NCBI GenBank assembly: GCA_002722245.1
Contig: PBLA01000021.1
Location: 1-64,000, forward strand
Length of the DNA stretch: 64,000 nt
Direction of reading: 5' to 3'
DNA from: Flavobacteriales bacterium
GTDB lineage: Bacteria > Bacteroidota > Bacteroidia > Flavobacteriales_C > GCA-002722245
The position numbers were made by a program, and so were the translations under genes. Under the pieces are notes generated by a model. The model worked only from the letters and a program-made list of their open reading frames with translations, did not search any database and was not told the DNA's origin. Below are positions 1-8,237 of this stretch, in pieces. Position 1 is the stretch's first letter. Every line of letters starts with the position of its first letter.

Positions 1-231
1 AGGACTGACCGTCTCGGGTGATCGTTTGTTCGATACCTTCACTAATCGGGGCGTTGTCGAATTCGAACTAGATGTGACGGTGTCTGGACGTTGCGTTGAA
101 ATTAAACAGAATACGCTTTAATTCGGGTGTTTATGCCCAGGTTACTGCCGACAATTAATCGTAAACTAAACATGTAGAAAGCATTTTGGTTCCTTTTTTG
201 GACGCGGGTTCGATTCCCGCCGACTCCACCA
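1..231 (+). ncRNA. ssrA: tmRNA (ssrA), 3' part
   Basis: The sequence ends in a tRNA-like T arm and acceptor: GCGGG-TTCGATT-CCCGC at about 205-220, followed by an encoded CCA at the 3' end. The stretch CTAAACATGTAGA upstream is typical of the region before the tRNA-like half of bacterial tmRNA. tmRNA rescues stalled ribosomes by tagging the nascent chain. The tag codons are not recognisable here and should lie just left of the window, so the gene is cut at its 5' end. GC content is clearly higher than in the neighbouring coding DNA, as expected for a structured RNA. Confidence 0.9.
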
Positions 232-257
232 AATTTTAACAAACTAAACCAAACAAA

Positions 258-635
258 ATGAAAAAAGCGTTTATTGTATTGTCTTGTGCTGTATTGGCAC
301 TAAGTTGTCAAAAAGATAAACTTTCAAAACAAGTGTTTTGGATGACAAATGCAAAAGCATCTGCCTTAAATGAAGAAGGGATTGAACATGTTACTATTGT
401 GTGGGATACTAAAAATGGTCAAACTTCTCAAAGGTTAAGTACAGCCAGTGGATATGATTCTGCTCCTGAGTGTGGTGCAGATAATGCAGTTACGTTTGAT
501 ATTAATTTGAGAAAGTACTCTGGGGAGTATGAGTTTCAGATTCGATCAACCGATACGGTTTCTATTCACGTAAATGTAGATGCGGAAGGTTGTTTTGATC
601 ACCAAATCTATGCAACAGAATCATTACTTCAATAG
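258..635 (+). CDS. Small predicted lipoprotein, unknown function
   Basis: A 125-residue protein with a lipoprotein signal peptide: KK near the start, a hydrophobic stretch, and a lipobox ending at Cys17 (LALSC). The mature part looks beta-rich, with a pair of cysteines (in PECGAD and EGCFD) that might form a disulfide. I do not recognise the family. It starts 26 bases after the tmRNA with no terminator visible between them, so read-through from ssrA is possible. The ATG is preceded by an A-rich stretch rather than a Shine-Dalgarno site. Confidence 0.75.
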   Translation: MKKAFIVLSCAVLALSCQKDKLSKQVFWMTNAKASALNEEGIEHVTIVWDTKNGQTSQRLSTASGYDSAPECGADNAVTFDINLRKYSGEYEFQIRSTDTVSIHVNVDAEGCFDHQIYATESLLQ

Positions 636-684
636 GCTCACACTTCTAAATGAAGCATAAAATTGACACAAAGGATGTTTTGGA

Positions 685-1554
685 TTAGTTAGAAATCATT
701 TTTGAGTCAATAGTAATTTGCTTGTCACCAATATTGGTATAGCCCTCTCCAGGGATGAAAATAGTTATGTTTTTAAACAACAGTATTGATTTTTCATCGG
801 CTTGGTGAAGGGCTCTTATAAGACTTGGTGGGAAATTATTTCCCTTAATACGATGTCCTTTTGGTTTGATTTTTGCCCCTTCTTGCGTAACGTAGGCATA
901 TCCATCAACAATTGGAATTTCTCTTGATACTTCCCTGTAAATGGCATTTATATTAGGGAATCTTGTGAGTTCTTCTTTTTTCAATCTTTCTGGCCAGGCT
1001 ATTTTTGATACAAACAAAGTGGGTAGTTTAATGTCTTTATTTGGGGCTTGCTCGTTTAATGTGAACCAAGAATTATTTTGGGAAGTTGTTTTTTGTGCGG
1101 ATAACATTATCGATGTACTTTCTTGAGTTTTTTTCTTGGATTGAGCATTGGACTCCACAGATAGTACTTCAACATGTTTACTTACCTTTTCTGGATGGTT
1201 TGTATTTATCTCTTCTTTGACTTTTCTCACATCTGGAGCTTTTGGTGGGGTTACGATTGGTTGATTCATTTCAATAGTTTCTGTAAGTTGTTGCTCAGAT
1301 TGTATGTCCAAAGATTTTGATAATGAAGGGTTAAATAAACTGGTTTCTTTCTCGCTTATGTTTTTTGAAGGATTAATCAATATATAACCTATGCATAAAC
1401 CAAGTGCAGAGGACGCTATTATTGCTAGTTTCCAAACTCTGGTATAACTTTTTGTAATAGAGGTGTGCTTATCTAAAACCTTGTTAAAGTCCTTAAAAGC
1501 TTTCATTTCCTCTTCTGAATTCTTGGGTGTTTTTTGGTATTTAAAATCATTCAT
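685..1554 (-). CDS. Single-pass membrane protein, possible anti-sigma partner
   Basis: About 289 residues: a cytoplasmic N-terminal part of roughly 45 residues, one membrane segment near residues 43-60, a low-complexity Ser/Thr/Lys-rich linker, and a C-terminal domain of about 110 residues outside the membrane. It lies directly downstream of an ECF sigma gene; the sigma TGA and this ATG are 5 bases apart, and an alternative TTG start three codons earlier would overlap the stop. Position and topology suggest it holds or senses for the sigma factor. No zinc-binding anti-sigma motif (HxxxCxxC) is visible, so this role is inferred from context only. The C-terminal domain is not one I can name. 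Confidence 0.6.
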   Translation of the reverse strand: MNDFKYQKTPKNSEEEMKAFKDFNKVLDKHTSITKSYTRVWKLAIIASSALGLCIGYILINPSKNISEKETSLFNPSLSKSLDIQSEQQLTETIEMNQPIVTPPKAPDVRKVKEEINTNHPEKVSKHVEVLSVESNAQSKKKTQESTSIMLSAQKTTSQNNSWFTLNEQAPNKDIKLPTLFVSKIAWPERLKKEELTRFPNINAIYREVSREIPIVDGYAYVTQEGAKIKPKGHRIKGNNFPPSLIRALHQADEKSILLFKNITIFIPGEGYTNIGDKQITIDSKMISN

Positions 1555-1559
1555 CACGT

Positions 1560-2183
1560 TCAAGCTTTAAATAGTTTTTGAAGTTTTTTAATAGCGCGGT
1601 GCGTTTTGACTCTTGCATTTTCAGTAGTGAGTCCTAAAATTTCACCCACTTCTTTAAAGGGACGTTCTTCAAAAAATCTCATTTCAATTAATTCTACCTC
1701 ATGAGGTTTTAGTTTCTGTAAACAAACCTTCATTTTGTTTATAGAACTACTATGGTCTTCTGTATGGGTTTCTTCTAATTGGAATAAATTCCAGGAATCA
1801 TCCGGAATATTCACAGTTCGACGTTTTTTCTTTTTTCGATGTAAGTTGGCAATTTCGTTGTACGCTACTCGGTAGAGCCAAGCACTAAAAGGCATGCCTT
1901 TAAATTTGTATTTTTTGAGATTGAATATTGCTTTTGCAAACACATCGCTTACAATTTCTGCGGCAATTTCATTGTTCTCAACCCGTTGAATTACAAATTT
2001 GAATAATTGCAGATAATATTTTTCATAGATGGGCGCAAATGCATTAGGATTATGAATGGACTTTTTCAAGATCTTTTCTTCTCGCTGTATCTCATTCTCA
2101 CTTTGATGATATATACTTTTTTTCTGCTTCAAATTTCTTCTTGTTTTACACACATAACGAATGTAATTCCAAACGTTACACAT
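1560..2183 (-). CDS. RNA polymerase ECF-type sigma-70 factor
   Basis: A 207-residue sigma factor with region 2 (about residues 50-120: FAPIYEKYY, then DVFAKAI and FSAWLYRVAYNEIAN) and region 4 (about 150-205: LKPHEVELIEMRFFEERPFK, a helix-turn-helix at EVGEILGLTTENARVKTHRA). This is the two-domain ECF layout used to switch on envelope or stress regulons in Bacteroidetes. The N-terminal 35-40 residues before region 2 are longer than usual, so translation might start at the TTG of codon 18. It heads a two-gene unit with a membrane protein that may control it. Confidence 0.9.
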   Translation of the reverse strand: MCNVWNYIRYVCKTRRNLKQKKSIYHQSENEIQREEKILKKSIHNPNAFAPIYEKYYLQLFKFVIQRVENNEIAAEIVSDVFAKAIFNLKKYKFKGMPFSAWLYRVAYNEIANLHRKKKKRRTVNIPDDSWNLFQLEETHTEDHSSSINKMKVCLQKLKPHEVELIEMRFFEERPFKEVGEILGLTTENARVKTHRAIKKLQKLFKA

Positions 2184-2231
2184 GTCAAAAAATAAAAATA
2201 CAGTTGAAAACTAACTAATTGAATTTAGAGA

Positions 2232-2258
2232 TTGAAATAAATTTTATTTTTACATTCG
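2232..2258 (+). promoter_or_regulatory. Possible Bacteroidetes promoter for the 46-residue lipoprotein
   Basis: TTG at 2232-2234 and TACATTCG at 2251-2258 resemble the -33 TTG and -7 TAnnTTTG elements, with one mismatch in the -7 box and a 16-base spacer, slightly short. It would start transcription about 25 bases before the ATG at 2287. Confidence 0.35.
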
Positions 2259-2286
2259 TACAGAATAAATTTAACACGTAATTGTT

Positions 2287-2427
2287 ATGGTAAAGAAAAT
2301 TATTTTTGGGGGTATGACCTTAGGTATTTTACTTGCCTCATGTAAATCTGGACCTACTGAAAATCCTAAGCAGATCGGTAATAGAGAACGATTAGATATT
2401 TTTCACCAGCAAAAAAAAGTAAAATAA
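2287..2427 (+). CDS. 46-residue predicted lipoprotein
   Basis: A short frame beginning ATG GTA AAG AAA with a complete lipoprotein signal: VKK, a hydrophobic stretch, and a lipobox ending LLASC at Cys19. Only 27 residues remain after the cysteine, and they are charged (ENPK, NRERLD, QQKKVK). It is followed immediately by a strong terminator and preceded by a promoter-like box, which supports a real, separately transcribed gene. Small lipoproteins of this type are often missed by gene finders. Function unknown; anchoring of a short tail in the inner or outer membrane is all that can be inferred. Confidence 0.65.
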   Translation: MVKKIIFGGMTLGILLASCKSGPTENPKQIGNRERLDIFHQQKKVK

Positions 2428-2451
2428 AAAAGAGGCTTCGGCCTCTTTTTT
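2426..2451 (+). terminator. Intrinsic terminator with UUCG loop
   Basis: An 11-base-pair stem (AAAAAAGAGGC / GCCTCTTTTTT) closed by a TTCG tetraloop, with the right arm ending in six T. It overlaps the stop codon of the 46-residue lipoprotein gene. Confidence 0.9.
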
Positions 2452-2599
2452 ATTTTGTTTCTTAGCAACGTTACAATCAATAGGATTTATTAATAAAAAA
2501 GACATTATTCAAACTAAATTTGGTAGAGTTAAGTATACAAATTTGTCATGCTAAATTCTTTTTCAATGTTAACACTTATTCGTGTTCAATTTCTAGCCC

Positions 2600-2629
2600 T
2601 TTGTTCCGATGAAAAAAAGCTTACATTTG
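2600..2629 (+). promoter_or_regulatory. Promoter for prc
   Basis: TTTG at 2600-2603 and TACATTTG at 2622-2629 match the Bacteroidetes -33 and -7 elements, separated by 18 bases. A second overlapping box, TACTTTTG, lies at 2631-2638 but lacks a spaced TTG. Predicted start of transcription is about 50 bases before the prc ATG. Confidence 0.6.
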
Positions 2630-2684
2630 ATACTTTTGGAGAGGACGTTTGATTTTTGAGTGAGTTTAAAAAGTTTCGAAGTTT

Positions 2685-4772
2685 ATGAAGAAAGTAATTT
2701 ATATTTTCAGTGCAGTAGTAATTGGTTTTTTTGTCGCATGCAGTGCTGTTTCAGCTAAGAAGAAAGATACGAATAAGGAGCCTGTAGTTTTTGATTTGAC
2801 GAATAAGTTAATTCAGGAAATTCATTATAATCAACAATCATTAAACGATGAATTTTCTAAGAATGTATTTGATGCTTTCTTGGAAAGTGCAGATCCCAAC
2901 AAAAGATTCCTTTTAAGCAAAGATATTGAGCTATTGAGTAAAATGAAGTTTCAATTGGACGATGCCATAAAGGGTAAAGACTTAACTTTTTTTAATCAAT
3001 ATGTTGGAATTATTGAAAAAAGGGAGAGTATGTGTAAAAAAATTATTGAAACAATATTAACAGAACCTATTCCAATAGATTCCAAAGATTCAATTGAACT
3101 TGATTCAGACAAATATAATTATGTAGACTCTAAAAAAGAGCTCTCAGAAAGATGGACGGCTTATATTCAGTCAAGGGTTATTAATGAACTCTATTTTGCG
3201 ATCAAAAACCAAGAGGAGAACGATACAGTGCCTCAAAAATCAATTCAAGAGTTAGAGAAAGAATCAAGAGAGAAGGTTGGTGGGCGAATCAAGGATTGGT
3301 TTAATCGATTAGAACAAATGGAAAGAGCGGATCGTTTTTCTATTTTTATGAATGCGCTCTTATCAGTTTATGGTCCACACACAAGTTATTTCCCACCAAA
3401 AGACAAAGAAGATTTTGACATCTCCATGAGTGGTAAACTCGAAGGGATTGGTGCAACTTTAACAGTTAAGGATGGCTACATAAAAGTTTCAAAAGTTATT
3501 GCGGGAAGTGCAAGTTGGAAACAAGGAGAGTTAGAGGAAGGAGATTTAATCACGGCTGTGGCACAAGGAGATTCAGTTCCTGTTGATGTGGTAAATATGC
3601 GTTTAGACAAAGCTGTTCGTTTAATTAGAGGGCCTAAAGGAACAGAGGTAAAACTTACAGTGAAAAAAGTGAATGGGACTATTCGCGTTATTCCAATTAT
3701 TCGAGATGTCGTAATCATTGAAGAAACTTATGCTAAATCCTTGGTGATAAAAGAAAAAGGAGATTCTATAAATTTCGGGTATATTCATTTAGGGAGTTTT
3801 TACGCAGAATTTGGAAAACGTAACGGAAAGCGTTGCTCGATTGATGTTTTAAAACAGATAGAGGCACTAAAGTCTAGTCAAGTTGAGGGCATAATACTTG
3901 ATTTGAGAAGTAATGGAGGAGGGTCGCTCAGTGACGCCGTTGACATGGTTGGTTATTTTATTAAAACAGGACCTGTTGTGCAAGTAGATGGGGCAGGACA
4001 GCCTGCTCAAAGCTATAAAGATAAGGATCCTGAGCAACAATTTAAAAAGCCTTTAGTAGTTATGGTTAATGAATTTAGTGCTTCGGCATCTGAAATTTTT
4101 GCGGCTGCTATTCAAGATTACGGAAGAGGTGTGATTGTAGGAAGTAATACTTTTGGTAAAGGAACCGTTCAACGATTTTTTCCTTTAAACGATATTATGC
4201 CGATGGGTTCAAGAGAGGAGGACTATGGAGCTCTAAAACAAACAATTGCAAAGTTTTTTAGAATTAATGGTGGTGCCACTCAGCTAAAAGGTGTTCAGCC
4301 TGATGTGGAACTCCCGAGTATTTATCAATATATTGATGTAGGGGAAAAAGAGTATGATTATGCGCTACCTTGGTCATCTATTCCTCCAGCCAGTTATTCA
4401 ACATATTCGAATAATTATGATTTAGATGCGTTGAATGCTAACTCGCAATCGAGGTTGGATACTTCAACTTATTTTAGGTCTGTTATTAAGAATGCGAAAG
4501 CAATTAAAATATCCAATGATATTACGAAGCTTCCTCTTGGATTAAAACAATACCAAGCATATAAAAAAGAGCGGAAAGAAATGAATGATGAATCTGAAGT
4601 TAAAGAGGTTGTAATTGATGATATTATTATTGATTTTAACAAGCTGGATGCTTTTACTGCGCAAACAGATACGATTTTAAAAACAAGACTGAAAAAATTT
4701 AAAGAGAACACTGAGAAGGATCATTACGTAAGAGAGTCATTAAGAGTACTTTCTGAAATCGTGAAAAAATAA
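2685..4772 (+). CDS. prc: Tail-specific (C-terminal processing) protease, S41 family
   Basis: A 695-residue periplasmic protease. The N-terminus has a lipoprotein signal with Cys19 (FFVAC), so it is probably membrane anchored, unlike E. coli Prc. It has the N-terminal Tsp domain (SADPNKRFLLSKDIELL), a PDZ domain at about residues 240-330 (EGIGATLTVKDGYIKVSKVI), and the S41 protease core. Ser467 in SASASEIF, Asp478 and Lys492 in FGKGTVQ keep the same spacing as S430, D441 and K455 of E. coli Prc. The family degrades or trims periplasmic proteins recognised by their C-termini. It is followed after one base by the phosphatase gene, so the two are probably cotranscribed. Confidence 0.93.
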   Translation: MKKVIYIFSAVVIGFFVACSAVSAKKKDTNKEPVVFDLTNKLIQEIHYNQQSLNDEFSKNVFDAFLESADPNKRFLLSKDIELLSKMKFQLDDAIKGKDLTFFNQYVGIIEKRESMCKKIIETILTEPIPIDSKDSIELDSDKYNYVDSKKELSERWTAYIQSRVINELYFAIKNQEENDTVPQKSIQELEKESREKVGGRIKDWFNRLEQMERADRFSIFMNALLSVYGPHTSYFPPKDKEDFDISMSGKLEGIGATLTVKDGYIKVSKVIAGSASWKQGELEEGDLITAVAQGDSVPVDVVNMRLDKAVRLIRGPKGTEVKLTVKKVNGTIRVIPIIRDVVIIEETYAKSLVIKEKGDSINFGYIHLGSFYAEFGKRNGKRCSIDVLKQIEALKSSQVEGIILDLRSNGGGSLSDAVDMVGYFIKTGPVVQVDGAGQPAQSYKDKDPEQQFKKPLVVMVNEFSASASEIFAAAIQDYGRGVIVGSNTFGKGTVQRFFPLNDIMPMGSREEDYGALKQTIAKFFRINGGATQLKGVQPDVELPSIYQYIDVGEKEYDYALPWSSIPPASYSTYSNNYDLDALNANSQSRLDTSTYFRSVIKNAKAIKISNDITKLPLGLKQYQAYKKERKEMNDESEVKEVVIDDIIIDFNKLDAFTAQTDTILKTRLKKFKENTEKDHYVRESLRVLSEIVKK

Positions 4773-4773
4773 A

Positions 4774-6393
4774 ATGATGAAGTGTTGGGTCGTTGTAATT
4801 TTACTGTTCTTAAGCATTTGCAGTAGGAGTCAAGAAATATCTGAAAAGTCGATTAATCCGAAATTATTAATCGGTCTTGTTGTTGATCAAATGCGCTATG
4901 ATTACCTGTTTAGATACTGGGATAAATTAGGTAGCGGTGGATTTAAAAAAATGATTAGTGATGGATATCTGTTTAAAAATGCTAATTATTCATACGTTCC
5001 AACATACACTGCTCCTGGACATGCTACTATTTATGCAGGATGTACTCCCTCTGAGCATGGTATTACAGCAAATGAATGGTACGATCAGTCTTTCCAACAG
5101 ATGACCTATTGTGTTGACGATTATCGATATAATTCAGTTGGGACAACAACAGAAGAAGGAGATAAAAGTCCGAAGAATTTACTGGTTACTACCCTCGGTG
5201 ATGAAATGAAATTGATGAATAATAATCATTCAAAAGTGATTTCAATTGCATTAAAAGATCGTAGTGCAATTTTGCCTGGTGGTCACAAAGCAGATGCTGC
5301 TTATTGGATTGATAAACAAGGGAATTGGATTTCGAGTTCGTATTATATGAATACTCTACCGCGTTGGGTGGAGGCAATTAATGAGACACTACCTGCCAAG
5401 CACTATCTGGGTACGAAATGGGAACCTATTTTTCCTATTATGGAATATGAAGAAAGCTTCAGTGATAATAATGAGTATGAAGAAACTCATCTTTGGGAAA
5501 CATCTCCTGTATTTCCACATGATTATTCAAGTTTAACAGAAAAGGAAGGATATAGTTTTATCAAGTATACTCCAATGGGAAATACCATGACTATAGATTT
5601 CGCTAAAAAAACAATTTTGAAAGAAAAACTAGGAGACGATAAATACACCGATTTACTCGCGGTAAGCTTTTCCCCAATTGATTATATTGGACACTTTTAT
5701 GGACCACACTCTGTTGAAATGGAAGATGCGATTATTCAACTTGATGCAGAGCTGGCGTCATTTTTTCAATTTGTTCAAAAAAATGTGGGGGTTGAAGTAC
5801 TTTATTTTTTAACAGCCGATCATGGCGCTGTTAATGTTCCTAAATATTTAACAGATCAAAAAGTGCCTTCTGGTTATTTTGATGCTAAGGCATGTGTAAA
5901 CCTTATTAATACCCAAATTAGTCGAAAGTTTAATATCGATTCTGTGGTTGAAAATTACAGTAATTCCCAACTGATCATTTCTAAACAAAGACTTCATCAG
6001 AAAGGTGTTCAATTAAAAAAGGTTCAGGATGAGGTAATTGAAATAATTCGAGGTTTTTCAGGTGTTAAAGATGTTTTAATTATAGAGGATGTAAAAAAAG
6101 GTGCGAATTCCGCTATGGATCAAAAAGTTTTGAATGGTTATTTTAAAGGAAGGTCTGGGGAATATTACATTTTACTAAAACCAGGTTGGATTCATCAGCG
6201 GGGAAAAGGCACAACACATGGTTCTGGATACTCTTATGATACTCATGTTCCTTTACTGTTTATGGGGTATGGGGTGAAACACGGTGATTCAAATCAAGGA
6301 GTTTATATACAAGATATCGCTCCAACTATATCGTCATTAATTAATGTCTCATTTCCTAATGGAACGACAGGTAAACCTTTGAGGTTTGAGTAA
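4774..6393 (+). CDS. pafA: PafA-type alkaline phosphatase, exported
   Basis: A 539-residue alkaline phosphatase superfamily enzyme with a signal peptide (about 20 residues). It aligns by motif with PafA of Elizabethkingia meningoseptica: zinc ligand Asp38 (VVDQMRYD), nucleophile Thr79 (YTAPGHATIY), Asn100 (TANEW), Lys161 and Arg163 (ALKDR), then DYIGH, the TADHGA metal motif, and a distal His in THGSG. Thr rather than Ser as nucleophile, with the Lys/Arg pair, marks a phosphate monoesterase of the PafA kind that is usually active regardless of phosphate supply. It begins one base after prc; a second ATG directly follows the first. Confidence 0.88.
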   Translation: MMKCWVVVILLFLSICSRSQEISEKSINPKLLIGLVVDQMRYDYLFRYWDKLGSGGFKKMISDGYLFKNANYSYVPTYTAPGHATIYAGCTPSEHGITANEWYDQSFQQMTYCVDDYRYNSVGTTTEEGDKSPKNLLVTTLGDEMKLMNNNHSKVISIALKDRSAILPGGHKADAAYWIDKQGNWISSSYYMNTLPRWVEAINETLPAKHYLGTKWEPIFPIMEYEESFSDNNEYEETHLWETSPVFPHDYSSLTEKEGYSFIKYTPMGNTMTIDFAKKTILKEKLGDDKYTDLLAVSFSPIDYIGHFYGPHSVEMEDAIIQLDAELASFFQFVQKNVGVEVLYFLTADHGAVNVPKYLTDQKVPSGYFDAKACVNLINTQISRKFNIDSVVENYSNSQLIISKQRLHQKGVQLKKVQDEVIEIIRGFSGVKDVLIIEDVKKGANSAMDQKVLNGYFKGRSGEYYILLKPGWIHQRGKGTTHGSGYSYDTHVPLLFMGYGVKHGDSNQGVYIQDIAPTISSLINVSFPNGTTGKPLRFE

Positions 6394-7597
6394 AAAAGTT
6401 TTAATCATTGGTTATGTATGGCCTGAGCCTACGTCGTCTGCGGCAGGTAGAAGAATGATGCAACTCATTGAGTTTTTCAAATTAAACGGTTATGATGTTC
6501 ATTTTTCAACTCCTTGCGTAAGAACAGAAAATGCTTATCCATTGGAAAAAATTGGTGTGGCTATTCAACCCATTGCGGTGAATGACTCTTCCTTTGATGA
6601 ATATATATCCAAACTTAAACCATCGGTTGTTCTTTTTGATCGCTATATGATGGAAGAACAATTTGGATGGCGAGTTCAAGAACAATGCCCTAATGCGATT
6701 ACAATTCTTGATACAGAGGATTTACACTCACTGCGAAAAAAAAGAAAAGCGGAGCTAAATTCAAAGCCCTCTTCAAAGAATGATGAATTGGAATTACGCG
6801 AACTGGCAAGTATATATCGTTCAGATTTATCATTGATTATTTCCAAATTCGAGGTGGATTATTTACTAGAAAAAGGAATACCTTATTCGCAATTGTTATA
6901 TGTTCCTTTCATGGAAGACTCTATTAAAGGGAATAAGTTTGTTAAAGTAGGTGATCGAATGCACTTTATTACCATTGGAAGTTTTTTACACGATCCTAAT
7001 GTAGATGGGATACGATATTTGAAAAAATCAATTTGGCCTTTAATTCGAAAAAAAATACCCCATGTTGAAATGCATATTTATGGTAGTTATTTAAGTTCAA
7101 AAGTTGAGCAATTAACCAATTTAACGGAAGGGTTTATAATAAAAGGCTGGGCAGAGGATGCCTCTCATGTGATGAGTCAAGCGAAGGTTTGTCTATCTCC
7201 TTTGCGCTTTGGTGCAGGATTAAAGGGGAAGTTTATTGATGCAATGAAAAATGGAACACCTATCGTTACAACCTCAATAGGTGCTGAGGGAATGATGAAC
7301 GGTGATCATTGGCCTGGATATATTTCAGATGATCCAGCAGAAATAGCAAATAAAGCGGTTAAGTTATATTTAGATGAAAATATTTGGCGTCAAAAACAAA
7401 ATTTAGGCATCAAGGTTATTGAAGAGGAGTTTTCAAAAACAAAATTTCATCAAATATTAAAATCGAAGCTTTTTGAATTAAAAGCACAGCTCTCGCAACA
7501 CAGGAAAGCGAACAAGGTTGGTCAAATTTTGAAACTAAATACGCTTCGATCATCAAAATATATGAGCAAATGGATTGAAGAAAAAAACAAAAACTAA
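6386..7597 (+). CDS. Glycosyltransferase, GT4-like
   Basis: A 403-residue GT-B fold transferase. The N-terminal Rossmann half begins KKVLIIGYVWPEP and ends about residue 180; the C-terminal half carries ITIGSFLHDPNVDGIRYL, a GWAEDA segment, and LSPLRFGAGLKGKFIDAMKNGTPIVTT, the usual sugar-nucleotide binding and donor end of GT1/GT4 enzymes. The start is TTG: no ATG or GTG exists before the first beta strand, and the TTG lies eight bases inside the phosphatase gene (TTGAGTAA), implying translational coupling. It likely builds a surface polysaccharide or glycan; the acceptor cannot be told from sequence. Confidence 0.85.
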   Translation: MSKKVLIIGYVWPEPTSSAAGRRMMQLIEFFKLNGYDVHFSTPCVRTENAYPLEKIGVAIQPIAVNDSSFDEYISKLKPSVVLFDRYMMEEQFGWRVQEQCPNAITILDTEDLHSLRKKRKAELNSKPSSKNDELELRELASIYRSDLSLIISKFEVDYLLEKGIPYSQLLYVPFMEDSIKGNKFVKVGDRMHFITIGSFLHDPNVDGIRYLKKSIWPLIRKKIPHVEMHIYGSYLSSKVEQLTNLTEGFIIKGWAEDASHVMSQAKVCLSPLRFGAGLKGKFIDAMKNGTPIVTTSIGAEGMMNGDHWPGYISDDPAEIANKAVKLYLDENIWRQKQNLGIKVIEEEFSKTKFHQILKSKLFELKAQLSQHRKANKVGQILKLNTLRSSKYMSKWIEEKNKN

Positions 7598-7653
7598 TTC
7601 GATTAATTTTCAAATCATCAATAATATCAAATTTTTAACAGTACATTTAAGAA

Positions 7654-8070
7654 ATGAAAAAAATAGTATATGGATTAGTTATGGCGTTATTTTTGGCTTG
7701 CAGTTCACAGCCTTTTACGCCGAATAAAGAAAATGAATTGTTAGTTGGTAAATGGCGAATTACTGCTGTAGATGATGCTGCAGCTATGATTAACAAAGAG
7801 GAATTTATTTTATCTGCAATGCATGAAAAATATAAAGAGGGGTATGTTTTTCAATTTGAAAAAGGTCCGAATTTTAAATTAATATCGGAGACTGGTAATC
7901 CCATTTTAGAGGGTCAGTATGGAATTGCAATTGAGAATAGTGGTGTAACTTTCTTATTACCGGAAAAAAAGCAAGAGATTTCTTATGATTTAGAGAAGAA
8001 AAATAATGGTTTTCTTCTTACGGTAACCACGCCAGGAGAATTGGTAAATCTAACTATAGAGAAAATATAA
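7654..8070 (+). CDS. Lipocalin-like lipoprotein, unknown function
   Basis: A 138-residue lipoprotein with lipobox at Cys16 (LFLAC). The mature domain starts LVGKWRITAVDDAAAMINKEEF and alternates short beta strands with a FQFEKGPNFKLIS turn, resembling the small lipocalin-like (META/DUF4923-type) domains that begin with a GxW motif. It lies 56 bases after the glycosyltransferase and could share its transcript. The palindrome just after the stop may end that unit. Confidence 0.7.
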   Translation: MKKIVYGLVMALFLACSSQPFTPNKENELLVGKWRITAVDDAAAMINKEEFILSAMHEKYKEGYVFQFEKGPNFKLISETGNPILEGQYGIAIENSGVTFLLPEKKQEISYDLEKKNNGFLLTVTTPGELVNLTIEKI

Positions 8071-8077
8071 ATTTTTT

Positions 8078-8103
8078 AGGTTAGGGAATTAATTCCCTAA
8101 CCT
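8078..8103. repeat. Perfect 26-base palindrome, possible terminator
   Basis: AGGTTAGGGAATT followed directly by its exact complement, giving 13-base arms with no spacer. It sits 8 bases after the stop of the lipocalin-like gene. No T tract follows on either strand (the six T lie on the 5' side), so it is not a textbook terminator. It may still act as a bidirectional stop or mRNA 3' end, or bind a dimeric protein. Confidence 0.55.
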
Positions 8104-8237
8104 GTCTATATTTCGTTGAAATCGCTCAATAAAGTCTTTGGAGAAATCCATTTATCATTTTTTTATCTTTTTGATCCCATCCATTGTATAAGTAGGAAGT
8201 AGCAAACATTTTTAAGAATAGTCTTCTTATTAGCTAA

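Noticed and set aside
8089-8151. 20-codon minus-strand frame (MDFSKDFIER...) ending inside the palindrome
   Set aside because: Too short, no start-site support, and part of a region with stops in all frames; likely chance.
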